DNA from: Muribaculaceae bacterium | GTDB taxonomy: Bacteria > Bacteroidota > Bacteroidia > Bacteroidales > Muribaculaceae | DNA: 64,000 nucleotides | Assembly: GCA_029051525.1 (NCBI GenBank) | Contig: JAIDKG010000099.1 | Coordinates: forward strand, 1 to 64,000 | Direction of reading: 5' to 3' | In this document: piece after piece, positions 1-7,531 of the stretch | How the letters are laid out: each line of letters begins with the position of its first letter | Position numbering within the stretch: the first letter of the stretch is position 1 | Translations under genes and position numbers: made by a program | Notes under the pieces: model-generated | What the model saw: the letters and a program-made list of their open reading frames with translations, nothing else | The model's database searches: none | What the model was told of the DNA's origin: nothing

Positions 1-107
1 TCAAGCAGCTGTATAATGTGTAAATAAATCCAAATCAAAGCTATAAATCATAAACGGCTTTTTAACATACACATTGGTCTGGCTGTAAGATGAAGTTACC
101 TATGGTC

Positions 108-200
108 TCGCATCCTTGGGCGTATTTTGCCCCTTGCTTTCAGTCGCATACCTCGGTATGCTCCTTGCAGCAAGTGACAAAATCCACTCCAAGGCTGCGA
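108..200. repeat. Large imperfect inverted repeat (cruciform-like)
   Basis: Two arms of about 45 bases meet at the perfect core GCATACC-TC-GGTATGC (146-161). Further out, matching blocks TTGCT/AGCAA, ATTTTG/CAAAAT, CCTTGG/CCAAGG and TCGCA/TGCGA occur in the correct order. No gene lies in it. It sits downstream of the minus-strand barrel gene, so it could be a transcript end structure or a copy of an intergenic repeat family. Confidence 0.6.
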
Positions 201-213
201 CCCCTACGACCCC

Positions 214-237
214 GAAATTTTAAGGAACGCGCTCTTA
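214..237 (-). repeat. Copy of dispersed GAGCGCG intergenic motif
   Basis: The reverse complement of this 24-base stretch is identical to 50356-50379 (core TAAGAGCGCGTTCCTTAAAA). Shorter variants lie at 37371, 38270, 39541, 50341 and 55121, always between genes or at a stop codon. Confidence 0.5.
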
Positions 238-243
238 TATAAT

Positions 244-258
244 CCGGGCTATGCCCGG
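244..258 (-). terminator. Hairpin just downstream of the barrel-protein gene
   Basis: CCGGGC-TAT-GCCCGG is a perfect 6-bp stem about 33 bases past the minus-strand stop codon. The bases after it on the minus strand are AT-rich (ATTATAT) but do not form a proper U-run, so it is only a probable terminator. Confidence 0.4.
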
Positions 259-291
259 CGAAGACTCAGGTGTCGGTATCGGCAAGGAACT

Positions 292-1002
292 TCAGAAGTT
301 ATAGCCCAATGTGAACTGGAAGAGATTGTTTTTCATTGTTATGGCACCATTGTTGCTTTCCTTTATCTGATTGACCATGCCGAGGTCGCCGCTCAATCCT
401 ACATAGTAGTTTTTGAGGAATGTGGCTCCTACGGATATTCTCCATGCGCAGTCCACACGATTGAAGGTGTCTTTATAGAGTGAGCCGCTGTAGTGTGAGC
501 GGTATGCCTCGTCGGAGTATGCTGCAAAGCGTGTCTCGGTGGTGAGATAGTAATCATCCGAGAAACCGACTTTAAGCACCGGACCGGTGGCCACGTTGAG
601 CGAGAATTTCGGCGTGAAGTCGAAGTGGTAGCCCAACATCACCGGCACTCGCATACCAAACGAGCGGGTGGAATGACTCTTCCAGTGAGCCTCCTGCATG
701 AAATCATCGTCGAGATTGATTTTGGTGGTATTGTAGTAGAGTTCAAGACCCGGCTCTACGGTGAAATTGGCCACAATAGGCTGGTTGTACACCAATCCGA
801 TACTTACACCGGCTCCGGGGTCAAATACATTCTCGCTGATATTGCCATAGTTTACATTTCCGGGCACAACACTCTCAGCCGAAAGCCGCACTCCTACATA
901 TGGCTTATTGTCGGGATTGTCAACCACCGGTGATGCTGCGTAAGCTGTTGTGGTGGCCGCGCCTGCCAGAATGGCGGCTGCGAGTAAAACAGTCTTTTTC
1001 AT
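292..1002 (-). CDS. Outer-membrane beta-barrel (porin-family) protein
   Basis: The product is a 236-residue exported protein. Residues 1-22 form a signal peptide (MKKTVLLAAAILAGAATTTAYA), followed by alternating hydrophobic/polar strands and a C terminus ending in an aromatic (FTLGYNF), as expected of a barrel inserted by BamA. Size and pattern fit the PF13568-type outer membrane beta-barrel family common in Bacteroidales, which has no assigned substrate. A possible minus-strand -7 box (CAAAAATA on the plus strand) at 1290-1297 would give a leader near 280 bases; no better promoter is visible nearer. It is followed by a small hairpin and has no co-directional neighbour in the window. The family call is good; the function is unknown. 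Confidence 0.75.
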   Translation of the reverse strand: MKKTVLLAAAILAGAATTTAYAASPVVDNPDNKPYVGVRLSAESVVPGNVNYGNISENVFDPGAGVSIGLVYNQPIVANFTVEPGLELYYNTTKINLDDDFMQEAHWKSHSTRSFGMRVPVMLGYHFDFTPKFSLNVATGPVLKVGFSDDYYLTTETRFAAYSDEAYRSHYSGSLYKDTFNRVDCAWRISVGATFLKNYYVGLSGDLGMVNQIKESNNGAITMKNNLFQFTLGYNF

Positions 1003-1446
1003 AATAGCAGATATTTTGAGTTATTTGGGATTCGAGTTTTGTTTTCGTACATCTTGATTCGAGATGGTTTTCAGCACTATAACACGGTGCCGAAATCATG
1101 GGTTTAACCCCTGAGGCCCTTATTCAGTTTTTTAACTCTTATCAGCTATTTTTAGGCTACAATACAAAAAAATTGTAAATCTCTCAATCTCTCTATAGTC
1201 AATAACCGGAGTTTTCTTCCTGCTGGAGATTTCCGGAGATTTCTTCCGGTTAAAAATTTGCAGTTTTAATTATTTTTAGTAATTTAGGGCAAAAATATTG
1301 AAACCTGCCGAGCAACGACGTGTTATGTTCACCTTTGGCAGCTACAATCATTTAAGTGGGCTCCCCACCACACCATGACGTGGTGTTAGCCTGCCATAAG
1401 AGATAATTATCCCAATTTAGTCACTTTTTTCAACACCTCAACAGTT
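1003..1446. other. Divergent intergenic region, 444 bases
   Basis: This gap separates the minus-strand barrel gene from the plus-strand DUF2807 gene. It is AT-rich in the middle and carries one candidate minus-strand -7 box at 1290-1297. A small hairpin is present (ACACCA at 1370-1375 with TGGTGT at 1381-1386). No convincing coding frame, tRNA or riboswitch was seen. Confidence 0.5.
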
Positions 1447-2451
1447 ATGACGACCAAACGACTCACCACCGTAATCGCCCTCGGCATTCTGGCAGGAGGA
1501 ATCATCTCCTTCATCCCCTCATCCTCTTCGGCCGATTCTTTCTTCACTGCCAAGGCTCAGAACAATAACCGCCACACCTCGGGCTCTACCATTGAGTGCC
1601 CCCACTGCGGCCACTCCATACGTCTCTCCGCTTCCACCGGGAGTGAAACCTCCGGAAGCTACAACTACGACTACAATTACTCCTACTCTGCCGGCGACCG
1701 CGCCGATATCCCCTCCGACAATTCACAAAAGGTAAAGACCATCTCTGTGAATAATTTCACAAAGGTGATGGTGTCCAGAGGTTTGCCGGTCATCTATGTG
1801 CAGGGAGCACTGAAACCCGTAAAAATCGAGGGGAAACGCGACATCGTGGATGCCGTCAAGGTGACCGACGACTACGGCACTGTGACCATCTCTCTCCCCT
1901 CCGGCAAAAATTTCAACACCAAAGATCTAATGATCACCCTCACATCGCCTAATCTCACCGATGTGCAGATCAGCTCCGGCAGCTCATTCATGTGCAGCTC
2001 TGAAATCAAAACCTCTAAGGCGCTCAATATCACCGGCAAGGCGGGATCGGCCATCACGCTATCTTCGCTCTCGGCATCCACTCTCAATGCCGACATCTCG
2101 GGTGGATCCGCTCTTTCGATAGGACGCGCGAATGTTGATACCTCCAATTTAGACATCTCGGGTGGCTCGGGCATAAATCTGACACAACTCAAATGCAAGA
2201 CATTCAATTGCAATTTGAGTTCCGGCTCGGGACTCACCGTATCCGGTAGCGCCAAGAACGGCAATATCGGCATCTCGGGCGGATCAAGTTATAATGGCAA
2301 TCAATTTGACATGGGTGCCGGCAATATCGATATCTCCGGCGGCTCGGCTGCAAATCTCAATGGCAATAAGCTGAATGTGGACTGCGACAAGTCATCAATC
2401 GTCACCGGCTTCTCCAGCAAAAATTCTTCAAAGATCAAAATCTCCAAGTGA
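1447..2451 (+). CDS. Exported DUF2807 (GIN-domain) protein
   Basis: The product is 334 residues with an N-terminal signal segment (about 1-30). A short CPHC motif near residue 52 resembles half of a zinc ribbon, followed by a Ser/Tyr-rich linker. From about residue 95 it shows the DUF2807 / putative auto-transporter adhesin head pattern: NNFTKVMVSRGLPVIYVQG and then repeated rungs such as DISGGSAL, NLSSGSGL and GISGGSSY, which suggests a right-handed beta-helix. Family members are exported or surface proteins of Bacteroidetes with no established biochemical role. It stands alone, with a terminator hairpin just downstream. The single CxxC is unusual for this family and is not enough for zinc binding by itself. 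Confidence 0.75.
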   Translation: MTTKRLTTVIALGILAGGIISFIPSSSSADSFFTAKAQNNNRHTSGSTIECPHCGHSIRLSASTGSETSGSYNYDYNYSYSAGDRADIPSDNSQKVKTISVNNFTKVMVSRGLPVIYVQGALKPVKIEGKRDIVDAVKVTDDYGTVTISLPSGKNFNTKDLMITLTSPNLTDVQISSGSSFMCSSEIKTSKALNITGKAGSAITLSSLSASTLNADISGGSALSIGRANVDTSNLDISGGSGINLTQLKCKTFNCNLSSGSGLTVSGSAKNGNIGISGGSSYNGNQFDMGAGNIDISGGSAANLNGNKLNVDCDKSSIVTGFSSKNSSKIKISK

Positions 2452-2480
2452 TCCGAATACTCCCCTCTGTATAAAAGCAA

Positions 2481-2514
2481 ATGCGGCCTCATGTGGGGCC
2501 GCATAGCTTTTTTT
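2481..2514 (+). terminator. Intrinsic terminator after the DUF2807 gene
   Basis: ATGCGGCC (2481-2488) pairs with GGCCGCAT (2497-2504), followed by a T-run at 2508-2514. Confidence 0.85.
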
Positions 2515-2559
2515 ATGTGTGGTTGTAGCGAGTGCGCCGGAGGGCAGATGTAAGAGGCA

Positions 2560-3144
2560 TCACATGCCACACAGACGCATGAACTCCTGGCGCAAGCCGG
2601 CGTCATCGGTAAATCGGCCGCTATAGTCGAATGTCACCGTAGCAGCATCCTGCTTCTCCACGCCGCGCATCTTCATGCAGAGATGCTCGGCCTCGCAGGC
2701 CACAATCACACCCTCATTGGGCAATGCCTCGCCAAGCAGGCTGCACACCTGCGCCGTGAGCCGCTCCTGCACCTGCAGGCGGCGGGCGAAATTATCCACA
2801 ATCCGAGCCAGCTTCGAGAGCCCGATCATCTTGCCCTTCGGTATATAGCCGATTGATACCTTTCCGAAGAAGGGGAGGATATGATGCTCGCACATGCTGT
2901 AGAACTCTATATCCTTCACAATCACAATCTGCGAACCGGCATGTTCAAACACTGCCTTGCGCGCTATCGCCATCGGGTCTACACGATAGCCCTGGGTGAT
3001 GTCGATAAGAGCCTTGGCAGCCCGCACCGGTGTCTTGAGGAGTCCCTCGCGATCGGGATCCTCCCCTATTAGTTTCAGTATCTCACGATAGTGATACGCT
3101 ATCTGCTCCGTAAGCTCAGGATCATGAGTCTCTTTTCTTGCCAT
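2560..3144 (-). CDS. folE: GTP cyclohydrolase I
   Basis: FolE opens the purine ring of GTP to give dihydroneopterin triphosphate, the first step of folate (or other pterin) synthesis. The zinc and active-site signatures are visible: CEHHILPF in the middle and CEAEHLCMKMRG toward the C terminus, with GYIPKGKMIGLSKLARIV between them. From the chosen start MARKETHDP the protein is 194 residues, normal for the family. The ORF could begin 24 bases further upstream, but that would overlap the preceding SPOR gene; the chosen start lies 10 bases beyond its stop. It is probably the last gene of a tpiA-SPOR-folE transcript. Confidence 0.95.
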   Translation of the reverse strand: MARKETHDPELTEQIAYHYREILKLIGEDPDREGLLKTPVRAAKALIDITQGYRVDPMAIARKAVFEHAGSQIVIVKDIEFYSMCEHHILPFFGKVSIGYIPKGKMIGLSKLARIVDNFARRLQVQERLTAQVCSLLGEALPNEGVIVACEAEHLCMKMRGVEKQDAATVTFDYSGRFTDDAGLRQEFMRLCGM

Positions 3145-3154
3145 AGTCGGATTC

Positions 3155-3709
3155 CTACTTAAGCACAATTATCTGACATTTCACCACTCGCATCTCATCG
3201 GCAAATGAGGGGAAGCTGCGACGCAACTCCACCAGGGCCTCGCTGGCCTCGGAGGCTGTCTGGAAATTACCCACACGGGTATACCAGTTGGGTGCCGAAG
3301 AGAAGGTATATACCTGGCCGCGGTATTTAGGAAATTTCGCCGTGATGGCATTGCCTCGGGCACGCGCACGCGATTCGAGACTGTGCTGGTTGCGCCCGTC
3401 GCTGAATACCTGAATGCGATAGCCGGAAATCTTGTTGAGTCCCGGTCGGATGGCCGGGCGATTACCCGTCGATGCTTTTTTGTGGGCGGTGGGAGGTGTC
3501 AGTATTTTCTCCATCAATTCATCATCGATCAGAATCTCCACATTACCTTCCGATGATTCGACTATGCGCTGAATCACATTCGGACCGGTCTTCTCGACAG
3601 TCTCCCCATTCTCCTGTTCCGTCTGGGCTCCTGCGCGGAGAGGATAGCCCACAAGGGCGGGGAGAAGTATCAGCAGACGAAGATAGGGCAATGCTTTACG
3701 TAGTTGCAT
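3155..3709 (-). CDS. Exported SPOR-domain protein
   Basis: The product is 184 residues with an N-terminal signal sequence (LLILLPALVGYPLRAGAQ). A central linker follows, and a C-terminal SPOR domain covers about residues 95-184 (GYRIQVFSDGRNQHS ... WYTRVGNFQTASEASEAL). SPOR domains bind peptidoglycan stripped of stem peptides, usually at division sites, so the protein is probably periplasmic and associated with the cell wall. It lies between tpiA and folE on the same strand. No enzymatic domain is seen. Confidence 0.8.
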   Translation of the reverse strand: MQLRKALPYLRLLILLPALVGYPLRAGAQTEQENGETVEKTGPNVIQRIVESSEGNVEILIDDELMEKILTPPTAHKKASTGNRPAIRPGLNKISGYRIQVFSDGRNQHSLESRARARGNAITAKFPKYRGQVYTFSSAPNWYTRVGNFQTASEASEALVELRRSFPSFADEMRVVKCQIIVLK

Positions 3710-3778
3710 GATTCTATGGAATTAATGGTGTTTTCACCACTCAGCCGGTCTGTTTCCCCGGTGAGTTTCTGAAAGTTA

Positions 3779-3829
3779 CTCCTGCATCATAGGCCTGCCA
3801 CCATCGGCGGGAAGCACATGATGCAGGAG
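3779..3829 (-). terminator. Long hairpin between tpiA and the SPOR gene
   Basis: CTCCTGCATCAT (3779-3790) and ATGATGCAGGAG (3818-3829) form a perfect 12-bp stem, with further pairing inside. It lies 17 bases past the tpiA stop. No U-run follows on the minus strand, so it may be a transcript-end stabiliser or partial terminator rather than a full intrinsic terminator. Confidence 0.5.
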
Positions 3830-3845
3830 ATTGTGTCTATTTCAA

Positions 3846-4601
3846 TTAGTTGAAGGCCTCGATGATGCCCATGAATGATTCAGCATCGAGAGCTGCGCCA
3901 CCGATCAGACCACCGTCTACGTCGGGCTTTGCGAAGAGCTCCTTTGCATTGGAGGGCTTGCAGCTGCCGCCGTAAAGGATCGATGTATTGTCGGCCACCT
4001 CTTTGCCATATTTCTCGGCAATGACGTTGCGGATGTGGGCGTGCATGTCCTGTGCCTGGTCGGCAGTGGCTGTCTTGCCTGTTCCGATGGCCCATACCGG
4101 CTCATATGCGATCACGATCTTGCCGAAGTCCTCGGCTGAAAGCTCGAAGAGAGCCTCTACCTGGCTGCTCACCACGTCGTTGTATGTACCGTTCTCACGC
4201 TCCTCAAGCACCTCGCCTACGCAGAAGATGGGCTTCAGACCATTCTTCAGAGCCTGCTTGGTCTTTTCGAGAAGCTGGGCGTTGTTCTCACCGAAGTACT
4301 GGCGACGCTCGCTGTGACCGAGGATCACGTGGTTGGCACCGGTGCTCTTCACCATAGCGGCCGACACCTCACCGGTGTAAGCACCTTTCTCGTGCTCAGA
4401 GCAGTTCTCTGCGCCGAGACCCATGAGATCCTGATTGATTACAGCATTTACCGATGTGAGATGAGTGAAAGGCACGCAGATCACTACGTCGCAATTCTTC
4501 TCCTTACCCTGCAGAAGGGTGTTGATCTGATCGGCAAGTTCCACACCCTCTTCAAGGGTGGTGTTCATTTTCCAGTTGCCTGCAACAATGTTTTTTCTCA
4601 T
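3846..4601 (-). CDS. tpiA: Triosephosphate isomerase
   Basis: TpiA interconverts dihydroxyacetone phosphate and glyceraldehyde 3-phosphate in glycolysis and gluconeogenesis, in the cytoplasm. The 251-residue product is full length. Visible active-site elements are NWKMN (catalytic Lys11), GHSERR (catalytic His), [14 protein letters not shown] (catalytic Glu and loop 6) and [11 protein letters not shown] (phosphate grip). It is the first gene of a minus-strand run leading to the SPOR protein and folE. A consensus Bacteroidetes promoter lies upstream at 4723-4754. Confidence 0.97.
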   Translation of the reverse strand: MRKNIVAGNWKMNTTLEEGVELADQINTLLQGKEKNCDVVICVPFTHLTSVNAVINQDLMGLGAENCSEHEKGAYTGEVSAAMVKSTGANHVILGHSERRQYFGENNAQLLEKTKQALKNGLKPIFCVGEVLEERENGTYNDVVSSQVEALFELSAEDFGKIVIAYEPVWAIGTGKTATADQAQDMHAHIRNVIAEKYGKEVADNTSILYGGSCKPSNAKELFAKPDVDGGLIGGAALDAESFMGIIEAFN

Positions 4602-4722
4602 AACTTAAGATGTGTAGAATTCAAATCTAAAATCTTGCGAAATCCCGAGAGGAGGGGAAATATTTCCGCTCGCAGCCTACGACCATAACAGCCGATAGCC
4701 ATCCCTCTCGCAATCCAACAAG

Positions 4723-4754
4723 CAAAGTTAACGATTTTCCGCGACATTCCCAAA
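4723..4754 (-). promoter_or_regulatory. tpiA promoter
   Basis: On the minus strand this reads TTTG, 20 bases, then TAACTTTG, matching the Bacteroidetes -33/-7 consensus. It lies about 120 bases upstream of tpiA. Confidence 0.7.
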
Positions 4755-4810
4755 TATCATCACATCATCACTCCTCATCACTCCTTAGAGAGTATTTTAA
4801 ATTTCTAACT

Positions 4811-4834
4811 GTGGCCCCACGTACGTGCGGGCAC
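4811..4834. repeat. 24-base near-palindrome
   Basis: The two 12-base halves around CACGTACGTG match at 10 of 12 positions. It lies in non-coding DNA between tpiA and serA. Nothing in the sequence says whether it is an operator or part of a hairpin cluster. Confidence 0.4.
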
Positions 4835-4989
4835 AACCGCCTCCAAATCACTCATCCAATCCGGATGCCGGGTGTCGGGAGCTGGTCGCGGCAGGCCACA
4901 CCGTGTGCCGTCGGCCAGTCGCGGAGCGACTGCACTATATGTACCGTCATGAGGGGTGGGCGGCGGTGGGAGTGGTGTATATATGGAGA

Positions 4990-5025
4990 CGTCCGCAGGT
5001 AAGCGCTTGCGCTTATCTGCGGACG
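4990..5025 (-). terminator. Hairpin downstream of serA
   Basis: A 17-bp stem (CGTCCGCAG-TAAGCGC with its complement) has one mismatch and a two-base loop, 24 bases past the serA stop. The following minus-strand sequence is pyrimidine- and AT-rich (TCTCCATATAT), without a clean U-run. Confidence 0.6.
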
Positions 5026-5049
5026 GTAGGGATTGTTATGGGGCAGGGT

Positions 5050-5967
5050 TTATTTGTTGACCTGGAATTTGTTCCAGCCATCTTTCAGGTAGGCGATGGT
5101 CTGCTCGGCAGCAGCCACACCGGCGTTGAAGTTGGCCTCGGCTGTCTGTGCACCCATCTTTTTGGGTGTGAAGAAGCAGCGGGTTGCAAATTTCTTCTCA
5201 AACTCTTCGGCAGCGGCCGGACGGATGTCGGATACGTAGCGGAGGTCGGGACGCTCTTCGAGTGCCTTCATCAGACCCTCTTCGTCGATCACCTCTTTGC
5301 GGGCTGTGTTGATCAGCACACCACCCTTGGGCATGAGCATCACGAGGTCGTAACCGATTGAGTTGCGGGTCTCGGGTGTTGCGGGGATATGGAGCGACAC
5401 AAAGTGGTTGTTGGTGAAGAGCTCCTTCACATCGTGCACGGGCTTCACACCCTCACCCTCCATAACTGCATCGGGCACGAACTTGTCGAGAGCCTCGATG
5501 CTCATATCGAAACCTTTGGCGATGCGGGCCACATTGCGGCCTACCTGACCGAAGGCATAGATACCGAGTGATTTGCCTTTCAGTTCGATACCGGAAGTGC
5601 CGTTATACTGGTTGCGGCACATCATCACTACCATACCGAATACGAGCTCTGCCACCGCGTTGGAGTTCTGACCGGGAGTGTTCATCACGCAGATACCACG
5701 CTCTGTAGCGGCGTTGAGGTCGATATTGTCGTAGCCTGCGCCTGCGCGCACGATTACTTTCAGTTTGGGAGCCGCAGCCATTACCTCGGCATCGATAATA
5801 TCGCTACGCACGATAAGTCCCTCGGCATCCTTTACGGCCTCCATGAGGTCGGCGCGAGTGCCGCGCTCTACGAGTGCGAGTTCATTGCCTGAAGCATTGA
5901 CAGTGTCGGCGATTGCCTTTACGGCATTCTGGGCGAAGGGTTTCTCTGTGAATACAAGAATCTTCAT
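5050..5967 (-). CDS. serA: D-3-phosphoglycerate dehydrogenase
   Basis: SerA oxidises 3-phosphoglycerate to 3-phosphohydroxypyruvate with NAD, the first step of serine synthesis. The start MKILVFTEKPF is preferred over the ORF start 105 bases upstream, which would include the intergenic hairpin. This gives 305 residues: a short form without the C-terminal ACT or ASB regulatory domains. The D-2-hydroxyacid dehydrogenase fold is evident: VRAGAGYDNID, the nucleotide motif AFGQVGRNVA, and NTARKEVIDEEGL with catalytic Arg and Glu. The usual catalytic His motif (TPHxG) reads TPKKMGAQT, with Lys instead of His. It lies behind serC on the same strand, with a UUCG hairpin between them. Confidence 0.9.
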   Translation of the reverse strand: MKILVFTEKPFAQNAVKAIADTVNASGNELALVERGTRADLMEAVKDAEGLIVRSDIIDAEVMAAAPKLKVIVRAGAGYDNIDLNAATERGICVMNTPGQNSNAVAELVFGMVVMMCRNQYNGTSGIELKGKSLGIYAFGQVGRNVARIAKGFDMSIEALDKFVPDAVMEGEGVKPVHDVKELFTNNHFVSLHIPATPETRNSIGYDLVMLMPKGGVLINTARKEVIDEEGLMKALEERPDLRYVSDIRPAAAEEFEKKFATRCFFTPKKMGAQTAEANFNAGVAAAEQTIAYLKDGWNKFQVNK

Positions 5968-5987
5968 GTCTATGTAGGTATATTTTG

Positions 5988-6009
5988 AGCCGGGGCCGAA
6001 GCCCCGGCT
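5988..6009 (-). other. cUUCGg hairpin in the serC-serA spacer
   Basis: AGCCGGGGC and GCCCCGGCT form a perfect 9-bp stem. Read as minus-strand RNA the loop is UUCG closed by C-G, an exceptionally stable tetraloop, ending 20 bases before the serA start codon. Read on the plus strand the stem is followed by TTTTT, so it would also act as an antisense terminator. Confidence 0.7.
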
Positions 6010-6111
6010 TTTTGTTCTTATTTTTTCTAATCGGATTCCCTCAACCTTTTCCGGCGTTTCGTCTGAAATCATGACGGCTCGGAATCGGGGCCGGGAGGTC
6101 CGGAATTTTAT

Positions 6112-7191
6112 TTAGGCGTGCTGAGCCTCATACTCCTTCATGCACTCCACGAGAGCCTCTACGCTCTCCATGGGGAGGGCATTGTAGAGAGATGCGCGGA
6201 AACCGCCCACATCGCGGTGGCCCTTGATGCCGACCATGCCCTTGGAAGTGGCGAAGTCGAAGAAGTCTTTCTCAAGCTCTTTGTATTCGGGCTTCATGAC
6301 GAAGCATACGTTCATGATCGAACGGTCCTCCTTGTTGGGAACAGTGGCCACAAACATCTTGCTGTTGTCGATAGCCTCGTAGAGCTTCTCGGCCTTGGCG
6401 ATGTCCATCTTCTCGATCTCCTTCAGGCCACCGAGGCTCTTGTAGTATTTGAGAGTCTGAAGAGCGGCGTAGATGGGGAGCACCGGGGGAGTGTTGAACA
6501 TTGAGCCCTTGTCGACGTGAGTCTGATATTTGAGCATTGTGGGGATCACGCGGTCCACGTGGCCGAGGGCGCTGTCCTTCACGATGCAGATGGTCACACC
6601 TGAGGGGGCGAGGTTCTTCTGCGCGCCGGCATAGATGAGGTCATATTTGGCCACATCCACGGGACGGGAGAAGATATCGGAGCTCATGTCGCAGATCATG
6701 CGGCAGGGCACATCGGGATCGCGACGGATCTCGGTGCCGTAGATTGTATTGTTGGATGTGAAGTGGAAGTAGTCTACATCGGCAGGCACCTTGCTCTCGA
6801 AGTCTTTCGGGATATAGTTATAGTTCTTATCCTTGGAAGATGCCACTACATCAACCTCGCCGAAGAGCTTGGCCTCCTTGATGGCTTTCGATGCCCATAC
6901 ACCTGTGTCGAGATATGCGGCCTTGGTATTGAGGAAGTTCATGGCCGACATAGCGAACTGCAGTGATGCGCCGCCGCCGAGGAAGAGCACAGAGTAGCCT
7001 TCGGGCACCTCAAGAAGCTCCTTGACAAGAGCCACGGCCTCGTCGACTACAGCCTGGAACTGCTTGCTGCGGTGGGAAATCTCGAGGATCGAGAGACCCA
7101 TGTCGGCGAAGTTGATCACGGCATCGGCCGTATTCTTGATTGTGTACTCGCTCAGGATGCAGGGACCTGCATAGAAATTGTGTTTCTTCAT
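6112..7191 (-). CDS. serC: Phosphoserine aminotransferase
   Basis: SerC is a PLP enzyme that transfers an amino group from glutamate to 3-phosphohydroxypyruvate, giving phosphoserine; it also serves in pyridoxine synthesis in some bacteria. The 359-residue product is the usual length. It starts [13 protein letters not shown] and shows [14 protein letters not shown] and the PLP-lysine region [12 protein letters not shown]. The C-terminal [15 protein letters not shown], with its substrate-binding arginine, is present. It is the first gene of serC-serA, with a matched promoter at 7331-7361. No serB was seen in the window. Confidence 0.97.
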   Translation of the reverse strand: MKKHNFYAGPCILSEYTIKNTADAVINFADMGLSILEISHRSKQFQAVVDEAVALVKELLEVPEGYSVLFLGGGASLQFAMSAMNFLNTKAAYLDTGVWASKAIKEAKLFGEVDVVASSKDKNYNYIPKDFESKVPADVDYFHFTSNNTIYGTEIRRDPDVPCRMICDMSSDIFSRPVDVAKYDLIYAGAQKNLAPSGVTICIVKDSALGHVDRVIPTMLKYQTHVDKGSMFNTPPVLPIYAALQTLKYYKSLGGLKEIEKMDIAKAEKLYEAIDNSKMFVATVPNKEDRSIMNVCFVMKPEYKELEKDFFDFATSKGMVGIKGHRDVGGFRASLYNALPMESVEALVECMKEYEAQHA

Positions 7192-7330
7192 GATAAGAAG
7201 GGGTTAGTATTTAGGTTTTACTGTTTCGGTATTGCGGAGGATTGCACCTTTTTCTCACCATACACAGGCTATCTCGCTGATTGACCGCAGATTGACGCCC
7301 GGCAGAGAGTGAAATCCCCGATTTCAACGG

Positions 7331-7361
7331 CAAATTTAACTCATAATCGATACATGACAAA
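7331..7361 (-). promoter_or_regulatory. serC promoter
   Basis: The minus strand reads TTTG (7361-7358), 19 bases, TAAATTTG (7338-7331), a full match to the Bacteroidetes consensus, about 140 bases before serC. Confidence 0.7.
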
Positions 7362-7414
7362 ATTTTATAGGCAATTTTTTCTCCCGATGCGTTGTGTTAT
7401 ATAGCAGAATTTTG

Positions 7415-7422
7415 TAATTTTG
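7415..7422 (+). promoter_or_regulatory. uvrB -7 box
   Basis: TAATTTTG matches TAnnTTTG. The -33 region is only a partial match (TTGT). It lies about 110 bases before the preferred uvrB start. Confidence 0.5.
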
Positions 7423-7531
7423 TTGTGGAGTTGGCGCGCATAGCCCCGGCAACTTTCTGTTTTGCCACGCTTTGACCCGCCTGCCACCCCACCCCTACCC
7501 TGCGGCACTTCCATATTGCCGCATGATGCCT

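Larger units (their letters stand above)
4602..5049. other. Intergenic region, 448 bases, tpiA to serA
   Basis: It holds the tpiA promoter (4723-4754), a near-palindrome at 4811-4834 and the serA 3-prime hairpin (4990-5025). Between them are other short GC-rich inverted repeats (for example GTCGCGGAGCGAC near 4918). The ORFs called here are GC-rich artefacts. No tRNA or conserved protein was recognised. Confidence 0.5.
7192..7531. other. Divergent intergenic region, 340 bases, serC / uvrB
   Basis: It contains the serC promoter (minus, 7331-7361) and the uvrB -7 box (plus, 7415-7422). The ORF starting at 7397 on the minus strand is an artefact. No operator for LexA was recognised by eye. Confidence 0.5.

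Noticed and set aside
4825-5361. 178-aa plus-strand ORF
   Set aside because: It runs from hairpin-rich spacer DNA into the antisense of serA; no coding features.
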